Positions 11,501 through 20,466 of a stretch of DNA of 28,044 bases are shown here, piece by piece (the stretch's first letter is position 1; every line of letters begins with the position of its first letter). The stretch comes from Pseudozyma flocculosa PF-1. Taxonomy: Eukaryota; Basidiomycota; Ustilaginomycetes; Ustilaginales; Ustilaginaceae. A program made the position numbers and the translations under genes. The stretch is taken from positions 70,970 through 99,013 of the forward strand of contig NW_006920894.1 of the NCBI RefSeq assembly GCF_000417875.1, given 5' to 3'. Below the pieces are notes generated by a model that was not told where the DNA came from, ran no database searches, and saw nothing but the letters and a program-made list of their open reading frames with translations.

Positions 11501-12469
11501 AGAGGTTGACGGAGCGCTGCTCTGATTTGAGGACGATGCACCCGCTGAAGCCGGTGAGGAGTTTGTCCGGGCCGAGGCAGCGGCAGCGTCTTGCTTCGGC
11601 ACGGAAGGGGCAGTCGTCGCTGCGGGTGCGACAGTCGGCGTCGACCTCGGCACCACACTGCTGGGTTGAGCCACGTCGCCCTGCGCGCCGGGTTTCGACG
11701 CTGCGGCAGCCTGCGCCGGCGGTTGCGGAGCGATGGTGCGAGGAGGCAGGGGCTGAGAGACATGCGTGGGTGGTCGGAAGGCCTGCAGAGGCGATGAATA
11801 CGAGCTGCCCGGGCCCATCCCCTGCAGGTGCCCGAGACCAAAGCGCTGCGCATCGGTGGCAGACATGGCGCCGAGCGCAGCCATTGGCAAAGATGCCGGT
11901 GGCGCGGTCGAGGATGGTGCGGCAGGGCTGTGTGCGATGGTCGCTGCACCAAGGGCGTCGTTCAGAAGAGGCGGCGGGGGCGCAGCCTCGACCTGGCTGG
12001 CCGCCATCGAGCTGGAAGTCGAAGCTGCTGGCTGCGATGGTGAGGCTGCAGGTGCGGCCGACGCTGCGGCTGTCGTGGATGCTGGAGTGGCAACCGAGCC
12101 AGGTCGATTGGCAAGCGCCGGCGGCCGTGGAGAAGACGGTTGAGGCGTCGAATGCGGCGATGCTGGTGCCGATGCTGCTGGCGGTGGTGGGGCTAAGGAG
12201 CCTTGCAATGCTGGTGTACCCGAGGACAGAGGTGCTGGCGAAGCGGGAGACGACTTGGTGATGCGCACGGCGGCGGCGCCAGCTGTGCTCTCGGCGGAAG
12301 ACGTAGCTGCGGCAGGCGCGGCGCTACTGCTGGCTTCTCCGTTGGTCGCGGGGGTATTGGCAGGGGCGGGGGCGGTATGGGTCGAGGTGGTGGTGGTGGC
12401 AAGGGCAGGGGAGCGAGGTGCGAGGGGAGGTTGAAAAGGCGGCGGGGCGGCCGAGGTGCTGCCCGACAT
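8532..12469 (-). CDS. HSF1: Heat shock transcription factor (Hsf1 type)
   Basis: Nuclear trimeric activator that binds heat shock elements. Exon 1 is 12469-11424, the intron 11423-11320 (GTGAGT...CACAG, 104 nt), exon 2 11319-8532; 1277 residues. The start is the ATG at 12469; the frame is open a little further but only from TTG. Residues 1-340 are Ala/Pro/Ser-rich and probably disordered. The HSF DNA-binding domain spans about 341-448: PAFLNKLRS|MVDDP is split by the intron, followed by FKHNRFSSFVRQLNMYGFHK and WEFSNPNF, very like fungal Hsf1. An HR-A/B-type heptad-rich oligomerisation helix follows at about 491-550. The remaining 700 residues are Gly/Ser/Asn-rich, with a poly-Asn run from the GTT repeat at about 9497-9522 and a basic KKRK segment near the C-terminus. 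Sfl1- or Skn7-type proteins are less likely: there is no response-regulator domain and the DNA-binding domain is Hsf1-like. Confidence 0.94.
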
Positions 12470-15400
12470 GGCGACCAAGCGCTCTCTTGCTGCCGCAACG
12501 AGGCACGGCCGCGCTACACGTCAGCCGTTTTCTTCGCCGGAGGTCCGTCTTTGTCCTGGATCGTCAAGACCGGCAGCTCTGCAGTGCGAGCAAGGTTGCC
12601 GACTGCCCAGCACGTTCAGTTGTGCAGCAAGGTCGGTCCAGTTCCCACTGCCCCGATGGATGGTGTGCGTGCTAGGCTCGGCCCGTCCCAGCGGCGCGAT
12701 TGGAGGCTCGATGGAAGCAAGATGGTGCGCGTTGAAGAACGGGCGGTGTCGCAGGAGAGCAGACTGCGTAGGCGGACCCTCCCGACGAGCGAACCGAGTG
12801 GTTCTGAACCGAGGATGCCGTACAGATGGCGCCAACGGCGGTCAAGAGACGGGCACGCCCGACCAAGTCGGAAGACGCCGACAGGAAGAGCCACCTGGCT
12901 GGGCAGGCTAGCCAAGCTACAGTTGTTGCGGGACGATGCGGCTTGGCCGTGACACCGATCCTGGCGTCGAGATCGTGCTGACCAGGCTATTGGCTCTGTA
13001 TGCAACTCGCTGGCCCTCGTCTGTTGTCTGTAAATGAAAATCAAGTCGATGGACGGTGCTGCTACCTGCCGTCAGGGAAGGCAGAACGAGAGAAGTGGGG
13101 ATGCCGAGGGCTGGGTGCGTCTGCAGCTGGGCCAGGATTCGCCCAGCCAACACGGCGTCGACACTTGCGAGTGCAGGAAGCCGACACCGGGAGCGGCCCT
13201 GTCGACCCGAAGCGAGATCAATAGGGGATGCTGATGGATGCAGCAGCCGGCGTCGATGGCGGGATCCGTCCGCAGGCCGGAAGGGTGCCGAAATCGAGAT
13301 CGATGGGCGAGAAGCGAGCGATGGGAGAGGGTGTACCGACGGCGCAGGCGGACAAGGGGATGCCGTGGTGGCTGCGTACGTGCGTGCGTGCGTCTGTCGT
13401 CGTGGTCTGCCCTAGCCTGGTCGTTTGCAGGGTCAGGAGCAGTGAAGCACAAGAGTAGTGTTGTCCGCGTGGCCGGCCCCGGGAGGAGAAGCAAGGGCGA
13501 GCAAGGAACCAAGAGGAAATAAAGGCGCCGATGCTGGAACAAACAGGCGGACGGCTTCCGACGGCCGGCCAGGGTGACTGACCCAACGGTCAACGAGCGG
13601 ATCGAGCCGCAAAGCGAGAGGCAGAGAGAGAGAGAGAGAGAGAGAGTAGGCGCGGAGCTGAGGTGGGGCGACAAGAGCGAGGGCTTGGGAAAGGAGCAAG
13701 CAGGGCAATTGCGGCGGCCTGCGTGGGATGGATGGTGGTAAGTGCGGAAGGCGGGTCAAGGCGATCTACCGCTCAAAGACGACAGACAGCAGCAGCAGCA
13801 AACGCGCCGCATCACCAACCGCAGCCAGCGCTACTCAACAGGCAGGCAAGGGCAAGCAGGCAGGCTACGCCAGCGCCTAGACCGCCCCCCGCGTTCTCAG
13901 CTGGCCTAGCCAACCGAAAAAAAAAGAGAGAGCGAGAGCCGGCCCAGGCAGCCAGGCCAGCCAGGACAGGCTCAAAAAATTTGCGTAGGCTGCAGGGCCC
14001 TGCGTGCCTGCCTGCGTGTCCAGGCCAGGGCCAGGGCGTTGCACCGGCCAAACCAAGAGGGCCCAACCAGCAGGCAGGCAGGATCGGGTTAGGCCACTTC
14101 AGCCACCAGGCCAGGAAGAAGATAGGCAGCAGGTGGAGACAGGCAGGCAGGCCCGCCGCCGTCGTCAGGCAGGCTCGCGGGCCGGCCCTCCTATGATGCA
14201 ATGGCCGCCGATGGCCCTACCGACTCGCCGCCGCCCAGCCTAGCTCCTCCCCTCTATCAGCTGCTGGCTGCCATGCCACGTCCTCATGGGCGCGCTTCCT
14301 CTCCCAGCCGACGAAGCAGCGGCCCGTCGATCGAACCAGGCCAGCCCGTTGTTGTGGTCACTGCGATGCTCACCCGGCCATCTGGACGTACGGCCTCGGT
14401 CGAACAGGAGGCGCTGCGGCTTGCTGCTTCCTGTCGCAAGCGGCGTGGCCACAGTTGAGGCGAACCGGCTGGCGGATGGTGATGGTCGACGAGGATCGGG
14501 GCAGGCGGCTGGCAGGTCTAAACGCAAGCTTGTCCGTACCGTTGCGGTACGCTCTGGCTGGGCCGGCAAGCAGGCAGGGCTAAGGTTTACGATCGCCATG
14601 CAGCAGCAGCAGCAGCTGGCCACGTACGTCCGATATGGTGGGTCGAGACCCTGGCTCTGGAACCTTGCTTGCTTGCTTGCTTTGCCTCGCGTACTGTAGC
14701 CTGCGCGATCCTTCGCAGGCCCGACCGACTGACCGACCGAGCGCGCGTACGGCGCTGCCGTATGTACCGCAGCATCGCCCCTCCTCGTCACATGGGACCC
14801 GGGGACTCGGGTGGGTTCATGTCATGGCATCGAGCGACTTCTCTCATTTTCCTGTCGCTCTCCATCGCAAGGCCGTCCGACACTACTGCGTGCTACTACT
14901 ACTGCTCGACCAACTGATGAGGAGCGGGATACCACCGTGCTGAGCGAGCAGATCGAGCTAGCAGTACGTACGCGGGTTGGCTGCGATCGCGTCGTTGGGT
15001 GTCGCTCGTTTGCCTGCCCAGCCTGTCCTCTTGCTGAACCCGGGCCCGGAACGGTTCGCAGCGGAGCGGTCGATTAGCGAGAGAAGCCGAGGTCGAGACC
15101 GCCGCCGCCGACGCCGATGTCGGTCGCGCGCGATCGTCGGACAGGGGACGGGTTTCAAACGCGCCAGCCGGCAGCCTCGGACCAGCTTCCGATGGAAGGG
15201 CCTGGCAGCCCGCCTTGGACCCTGATCGCGCCGGCCAGGGGCTGGCTTTCCGATGCCGATAGCGTGGTGCCCGATCAGAAAGGGGACCCGATCGCCCGCG
15301 CGCTCGCTCGCTCGCTCGGTCCCTCAGTCTGTTGAGCCAAGCTCGGGCGGGACCCTGGCCCTGGCCTTCTCGCTCCACACCACACCCCTCGTCGTCACTG

Positions 15401-15506
15401 CACTCCGCCATCCTTGCCCGACGCCACCGCTCTGCCCTTCCCCGTCAGCCAGCGCTCTTATACTCGGATCGACGGACATCCCATCACACCTGCCGCAGCA
15501 AACAGT
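12470..15506. promoter_or_regulatory. Long divergent promoter region (HSF1 / TFIIF beta), no gene recognised
   Basis: Three kilobases between two divergently transcribed genes. Open frames on both strands, up to about 200 codons, translate to low-complexity Arg/Ser/Pro sequence with no domain, so none is called. Contents seen: an AG12 microsatellite at 13623-13646; a CAGGC-word-rich block at about 13840-14180 with an A/T core (aaaaaattt near 13974-13982); a CTTG repeat near 14668-14682; a CAG run near 14599-14613; and a pyrimidine-rich leader just before the TFIIF start. No convincing heat shock element, TATA box or structured RNA was identified. Long 5' UTRs, UTR introns or an unannotated noncoding RNA could occupy part of it. 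Confidence 0.5.
13623..13646. repeat. AG dinucleotide microsatellite (12 units)
   Basis: Twelve uninterrupted AG units (CT on the HSF1 sense strand) about 1.15 kb upstream of the HSF1 start. CT tracts are common in fungal promoters and 5' UTRs; a role here is only a guess. Confidence 0.9.
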
Positions 15507-17048
15507 ATGGCCTACGAGGACGACATCGAGCCCATCGCCGACTCTGGGCCCGCCATCGGCGCACCCTCGTCGACCTCGCTGGGAAAGCGCACCAGGAGCG
15601 ACGACGAGGTCGCAGAGGCAGACCAACAGGCCCTCCGCAACTCTCGCCTCTCGCCAGAGCCAGACGAGGATCTCGACACCACCGAGGCAAAGCATCAGGT
15701 ATGGCTCGTCAAGGTCCCCAAGTTCCTGATCCAGGCGTGGAGCAGCATCAAAAAGGACGACCTCAGGCTCGGCACCGTCAGGGTCTACGAGTGAGTACCG
15801 GAGTCTCCTGCCACTGTCCGCAAGGCAGTACCGGCAGAATCGAAGCTAACGCCGCTTCTTCTGCTTGCCCCCCTGCTCGCGGCCCCGTCTCAGTCCTGAC
15901 CACACGGGCCACCAGCGCATGGAGCTGCTGCTACCCGAGCCGCCGCAGCCCGCCATCCCCTCGGACGGTGCGCCCAACAAGACGGCGCAGTGGAACAAGA
16001 TCCCTCGCGCCTACGACCTCAAGCTCACCTCGGACTCGGTCTCGACCGTCAAGCGCAACCTGTACGCGTTCAAGGAAAAGTTTGAAGAAGAGACGCCATC
16101 GACGTCCAAGCTCGAAGACGACGCCTCGCCGGAAGAGGCGAGAAGGAGGAGAGGCAAGGGAAGGCGTGAGTCTGGGTGACGCCCTCGGCCAGCTGTGCAC
16201 GGAGCACTCTTGCGCTGACGTTTGAACCCCTCCGTACTGATGCCCGCCCCACTTACTCCTGACCCCCAAATCCGGCAGGCACGACGGCGCTGTGCGGGAC
16301 CATCACCAACGAGGCTTCGCTGCAGCCACAGATCCGGAGCTCGTCGTCGTCGTCGGACCGCAAGCCGGGCTCATTGGGCAGCGGCTTCATGTCCGGAGCG
16401 GGCATCTCGGAAGAGTACCGCGAGCTGCTGCGCAAGCGGCGCGAGGAGGCGTCCAAGCCCAAGCGGACGATCAAGATGCTCGACCAGACGGATGCGGGGC
16501 GCGCCAACATGCTCGTCGCGGGCGTGGGCTCGGGCCACCAGGCGAGCAAGTCGCGCTTCAACCAGATGATCGCCAAGCCGTCCAAGGGCTCTTCGTCGTC
16601 GTCGTCGGGCGGCGGTGGAGCGGGCGGGACGGAAAAGTTTGCGCGCATCCCGCGCAACGAGCTGCTCGACGTGCTGTTTGGGCTGTTTGAAAAGTGGCAG
16701 TACTGGAGCCTCAAGAAGCTGCGCGCCGAGACGCAGCAGCCCGAGAGCTACCTGCGCGATGTGCTCGGCAGCATCGCCGACCTGCACAAGCGCGGTCCGT
16801 ACGTGGGCAACTATAGCCTCAAGCCCGAGTTTAGCAACGCCAGGAAGGAGGAGGAGAGGAAGAGGGACGAAGAGGAGCAGAGGAAGAGGCAGCAGGAGGA
16901 CGAGGAAAAGAAGAAGAGGGACGAGCAATCGGCCAAAGCGGGCGGTGGCGGTGGCGGTGGCGGTGGTGGAGACGATGATGATGATGATGATGACGATGAC
17001 GACGATGACGACGATGATGATGAGGAGGATTTCGACGATGTCGTCTGA
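15507..17048 (+). CDS. TFG2: Transcription initiation factor IIF, beta subunit (Rap30/Tfg2)
   Basis: Small subunit of TFIIF, which escorts RNA polymerase II into the preinitiation complex. Exons are 15507-15790, 15894-16165 and 16279-17048, with introns of 103 and 113 nt (GTGAGT donors, CAG acceptors); 441 residues. The ATG at 15507 is the only ATG at the 5' end of this frame. The N-terminal dimerisation part carries the family signature VWLVKVPKFL (about residues 69-78) and continues through the GHQRMELLLPEPP segment. A central linker with LGSGFMSGAG and a basic patch leads to the winged-helix DNA-binding domain at about 308-369 (RIPRNELLDVLF, KKWQYW-like FEKWQYWSLKKL, SYLRDVL). After this come a Lys/Glu/Arg charged helix (about 372-405), ten Gly (407-416), seventeen Asp (417-433) and EEDFDDVV. 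The acidic tail is longer than in textbook Rap30. It converges on mL44. Confidence 0.96.
16941..17021 (+). repeat. Coding GGN and GAY trinucleotide tracts (Gly10-Asp17)
   Basis: Ten glycine codons (GGC/GGT alternating, then GGT GGA) run straight into seventeen aspartate codons (GAT/GAC mixed) inside the last exon of the TFIIF beta gene. The mixed codons argue that the Asp tract is kept as protein sequence rather than being only a fresh replication-slippage product. Confidence 0.95.
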
Positions 17049-17487
17049 CCCTGCTGTACACGGTGCCGTCGTCTCCCTGTTTGTACCATCCTGGAGCCGG
17101 CATAGGCGGCAACGATAACCCTCTAACTCCCTTCCAGCTGAGCTGTTCGTGCTCGTCGCGTCTGACGAGGTTTGTCCCGCCCATCTCTCGACAGCCGTGC
17201 GCTGCCCTCTGGCTGCCCCCTCCTACTCAACGAGAGAGGAAATCGAAAGACGAGCGAGCGAGCGAGCAGGCGATTGTACGGCCAGCTGCGACTGCTCCTT
17301 TGTTTCTACTCGTGGCATTCCAAACATGCTGGACGCATGGACTACTACATGCCAAGGTCGGCGAAGAGAGAGAGGTAGGACGAGGGAGGGAAACCATGCA
17401 TCGGCAAGGGGGGAGCGAGCGAGGGAGAAACGAGGGCGTTTCGCGTAACCCCGCTCACCCCTACGTCGTGGCTACGGCCCGACACAC
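17049..17487. other. Convergent intergenic region (TFIIF beta / mL44)
   Basis: About 440 bases holding two 3' ends. Short simple-sequence patches are present (gagcgagcgagcgag near 17254-17269; purine-rich 17365-17435). No gene, RNA or clear poly(A) signal is seen. Confidence 0.6.
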
Positions 17488-19091
17488 CTACTGACGGTCC
17501 TTTCCAGCCGCCTCGAGGACCTCGCAGGCACCAAGGGGGAGGGGCGAGTAAGTCTTTCCCGCGCCATCATAGACGGGGATCGACGACGGGATAAAAGGCT
17601 TCCTCCCGTCCTTGGGACCGTAGACGGCATCGAGGGTCGTCGAGGGCAGGTTGAGGTCCTCGATGGGCGTCTGGGCGAGAAAGAGGCGGCGCAGCGCATC
17701 CTCGGCGGCGCGGTACTCTGCCATCCGGATCGAGCTGCCGCTCCCCTCGCCCACCTTCTGCATGCCGCTGTAGACGCCCACCACGAAAATGGGGTTGATG
17801 CTCAGCCGTCCCGACTCGGCAATCAGGCGCGACTGGGGCGCCTCGCGGCCGTGCTTGGCGCACGTCGCTGACAGGGCGCGTTTTGGGTCGGCAAACTTGA
17901 GCAGCGACGCCAGGTCCAGGTTGCGCGAGAGGAAGTGCGTCGTGATAAAGTGGCGCGCCGCAGACAGGCCCTGGTGGGTGGAGGAGAGTGTCGGACAGAA
18001 GGGGGCACGAAAGCAAAGTGGGAGCGGCATCCGTCTCGCAAGGTCAGTGGTTGAAAGACAGGGAAAAACATCCGGGGCCGTCTGCGCCTACTCACGAGCT
18101 CCTGGAAGATGACGGCGACGAGCGCACGCATGGCGTCGGCCGAGACGTCCCTGCTGAGCAGACCTCTTGTCCTGCTGGGCGCGCTCTTGGCGGCGATGTC
18201 GCCCTTTGTGGGTGCGGGCGCTGAGCGGGTGGGGACGCGCGCCTGCCTGTTCCACCGGAGGATGCCCTGCCCGCCGAGGCCGATCTCGCCGGCGACGTCT
18301 GCGAGGGTGCTGGGGCCGACGTAGGCTGCGACGGCGGCCTTGAGCACGCGGGTGGGGAGGTTGGGGTAGCGGAGGTGGAGGTACTCGGAGGCCATCATGC
18401 CGAGAAGCGAGTTGCCGACGGTCGAGAGGGCGCGGTTGGCGAGGCCGGCATCGGCGGCGGCGGGTGCGTCGGCGTCGGGCGAGGCGATCTGCTGCGGCAG
18501 GTACTGGAGCGAGTCGAGCGGGTTGGCCTCTGGGGATTTCCGGACGAGGCCGGCTCCGCTGACCTCGAGATGGAGGCCGCCCTGTTCTGCGGCCTTTTTG
18601 ACGAGCTCCTGGAAAGAAGGGTGGGTGCAGGCCTGGTAGACGAGCTGAATGCGGCGGGAGCGGGTGGGTGCGTCGAGTGATGCGGGGAGGAGGTTGAGGC
18701 GCGCGGCGAGGGCGGCGACGGCCGAGAGGGGTGGTGGCCGGAGCGCGGCGTAGAGGGCGGCGTCCTTGCGAGCGAGCTGGGGCAGGTGCGAGGCGGGGGC
18801 GTGGCGGTCCAGGGGCGACGAGGATGCGCCCCCCGCGACGGCCGTCGACGCCACGGCGGCTGGTGATGCAGCGCGGTGGGACGAGGTGTGGAGCGCCGAC
18901 GACGAGGCAGAGGAGGAGGATGAGGACGAGGACGAGGCGGCCGACGACGAGGCGGCCGACGACGAGGCGAGCGGGCTAGAAGAACCAGCAATGGCCGAGG
19001 TCGAAGGAGTGGCCGACCTCAAGCGGGGCGCCGAGGAAGAGTGCTGGAGCAGCGGCCTGGCTGCGCGTGCAACGGAACGGCTCGAGGACAT
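17488..19091 (-). CDS. MRPL3: Mitochondrial large ribosomal subunit protein mL44 (Mrpl3 type)
   Basis: RNase III-fold structural protein of the mitochondrial ribosome. Exon 1 is 19091-18096, the intron 18095-17971 (GTGAGT...CCAG, 125 nt, phase 0), exon 2 17970-17488; 492 residues. The N-terminus (MSSSRSVARAARPLL...) is rich in Arg/Ser/Ala and lacks acids, as expected of a matrix-targeting signal, and is followed by a long poly-Ser/Ala stretch. The RNase III-like fold starts near 148 with LVYQACTHPSF (150-160). The usual LEFLGD-type catalytic signature reads LSTVGNSLLG, so an inactive enzyme fold is expected, as known for mL44. A double-stranded RNA-binding-like segment follows at about 391-430 (NPIFVVGVYSGMQKVGEG, then AEYRAAEDALRRLF). 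A true Dicer or Rnt1 nuclease is unlikely, since the catalytic acidic residues are missing. It is divergent from CK2 alpha, with a tRNA gene between. Confidence 0.9.
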
Positions 19092-19832
19092 GGCGAGGCG
19101 CGGCGCGGCGAGGAGGTGATGGAGGGGGGAGGAGGAGAACAGCGAGGTGCTGAAAGGTCAAGGGTGGCGGTGTGAGGATGGCACGCAGCACGCAGCCTCT
19201 CTAGCGTCGGAAAAGAAGGCTTCGAGTCGACTGGCGGTCCGCTCCTTGCAGCGTCGTGATCCGGCGTGCAACCAAGACGAGGGAGAGATGGAGCGTGACA
19301 ATGTCCAGGCTGGAGGGTGGGCAGAAAGGGCTGATGTTGGAGAGGAGGCGAGCGGTCCGGAAGAAAGGCCTTTTGGTTTGCTTTGGCGTTGGTGATCGTG
19401 TGATGGTAATCCGCCCTTGGCCTCAGCCTGTTGGGCCCAGCCTAGGCCAGCCCAGCCCAGCGCCCAGGTTTTTTCTTCTTCCCCCCTCGCCTCGCCTCGC
19501 CTGGTGGCCCGCCTGGCCTCGCCTCGCTCCGGTTCCTGTCGTGGCCGATTTTTCTTCTTCGCGCGGCCCCGCCTGGCCCCGCCCAATTTGGGATTTTCAT
19601 CGGCTTCCGCAAGCCACCTCACTCGCGCGAATACGGTACCGCAAAAAGCGCCCAACCTGGACATCTCACGCCGCCGCCCCGCTTGCGCTCTCGACGTCCT
19701 TGGTCGTGCACAAGGACACCCCACTTGTCAAAGCGACTAGAAACGATAACAGGAGTGCACTTGAGGCCTACCTTCCAGAAGCGCAGCGCGGAAGTATCTA
19801 AAAGAGGGGTATCGTCAGGGACAAAAAAGAAT
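19092..19832. promoter_or_regulatory. mL44 upstream region
   Basis: No coding gene is recognised. Positions 19420-19600 are rich in CCTCGCC, CCTGGCC and GCCCAG words, closely resembling the start of the window. They enclose A/T patches (ttttttcttctt near 19469, atttttcttctt near 19549) and an interrupted palindrome CCCAATTTGGG near 19583-19593. The tRNA 3' end and its terminator lie at the right edge. Confidence 0.5.
19823..19828 (-). terminator. RNA polymerase III T-run terminator
   Basis: Six T on the minus strand start four bases after the discriminator base of the tRNA-Lys gene, the usual Pol III stop signal. Confidence 0.9.
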
Positions 19833-19936
19833 CTCCCAACGTGGGGCTCGAACCCACGACATTCAGATTTATTTCTGCGACAATCGCAGAGGCTCTGGAT
19901 AAGAGTCTGACGCTCTACCGACTGAGCTAGCCGGGA
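19833..19936 (-). tRNA. tRNA-Lys(CTT) with a 31-nt intron
   Basis: Full cloverleaf on the minus strand. The acceptor TCCCGGC pairs with GTTGGGA (two G-U pairs), with discriminator G at 19833. The D arm is GCTC/GAGC with loop AGTCGGTA. The anticodon stem is TCAGA/TCTGA, the variable loop ATGTC, and the T arm GTGGG-TTCGAGC-CCCAC. Loop positions 32-37 are CTCTTA, giving anticodon CTT (19903-19901). The intron 19899-19869 lies after position 37, the canonical place; position 38 is A. The mature length is 73 nt before CCA addition. The internal promoters fit: A box TAGCTCAGTCGG and B box GGTTCGAGCCC. The intron contains a perfect 7-bp hairpin TCTGCGA-TTG-TCGCAGA, and an AGAG that can pair with the CTCT of the anticodon loop, as in other eukaryotic pre-tRNAs. 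Confidence 0.96.
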
Positions 19937-19968
19937 CTTCGATGTCAAAGGGGCATCACTGTGCACAC

Positions 19969-19973
19969 ATATA
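19969..19973 (-). promoter_or_regulatory. TATA-like element upstream of the tRNA gene
   Basis: A short A/T patch (tatat, within gtatatgtg on the minus strand) sits about 33-37 bases upstream of the mature tRNA 5' end. Several fungi have a TATA-like element for TFIIIB at this distance. It stands out in a GC-rich setting, but its function is inferred. Confidence 0.45.
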
Positions 19974-20168
19974 CCGCAAATACATTTCCCCTATCTCAAA
20001 CGATCACGCCAGGTCGGTCACCCGCCTGAGGCTCGCCGCTGGCCAGGTCTGGTGGGCCGCCGCGTGCTGGGTGGGTGCTTGCTGCTAGGCCTCTCCAATT
20101 TTGCAGATTCCGAATCGTCGCCGCTCGCCATCACGCCCGAGCCGCTGCCGCCTCCACCGCTGTGACCA

Positions 20169-20216
20169 CCATCACCATCACCATCACCATCACCATCACC
20201 ATCACCATCACCATCA
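20169..20216. repeat. CCATCA hexanucleotide microsatellite (8 units)
   Basis: Eight perfect units are followed by CCA triplets to about 20228, roughly 240-300 bases upstream of the CK2 alpha ATG, probably in the promoter or 5' UTR. Confidence 0.95.
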
Positions 20217-20466
20217 CCACCACCACCACTCCCCGCGCTTCGCTGCTGCCACGACCTTGCCATCACCACCCTCCTTTGCGGCCGACTCTCGCAAGGATCG
20301 ACAGCCCGGGCAGATTGCAGACAGACAGCAAGGGACCAGGGTCGACTTTAGGCTTCCGGCTATCCATCCCTCTCCGGCTGCGCGCTTCTTGTGCCCTCGC
20401 AACCGCGCATTGACGACGAACCAGAGCACCTAGTCCCGGCCACCGTCAGAGCGGGACTCCTTCATC

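Larger units (their letters stand above)
19937..20466 (+). promoter_or_regulatory. CK2 alpha promoter region
   Basis: This covers the space between the tRNA 5' end and the CK2 alpha start. It contains a CCAAT box (tctccaatttt near 20093-20103), eight perfect CCATCA hexamers at 20169-20216 running into CCA triplets, and a pyrimidine-rich stretch before the ATG. No other gene is seen; the His-repeat and Ile/Thr-repeat open frames are artefacts of the hexamer. Confidence 0.5.

Noticed and set aside
12470..12478. Start of HSF1 at 12478.
   Set aside because: That codon is TTG; the first ATG in frame is at 12469.
12470..13700. Heat shock elements in the HSF1 promoter for autoregulation.
   Set aside because: Only scattered GAA or TTC triplets were found, not three alternating units at 5-bp spacing.
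14913..14945. CTGATGA as a hammerhead core or a C box of a snoRNA, with CTGA about 20 bases later.
   Set aside because: No GAAA partner or flanking stems for a hammerhead, and the C-D spacing is far too short for a box C/D RNA.
13072..15411. Minus-strand open frames 13072-13674, 14240-14791 and 14899-15411 as possible small genes.
   Set aside because: The first begins with Ser-Leu runs from the AG microsatellite; none shows a domain, clear intron structure or convincing start context.
20101..20433. Open frame with a long poly-His stretch upstream of CK2 alpha.
   Set aside because: It is a translation of the CCATCA microsatellite and the flanks have no coding character.
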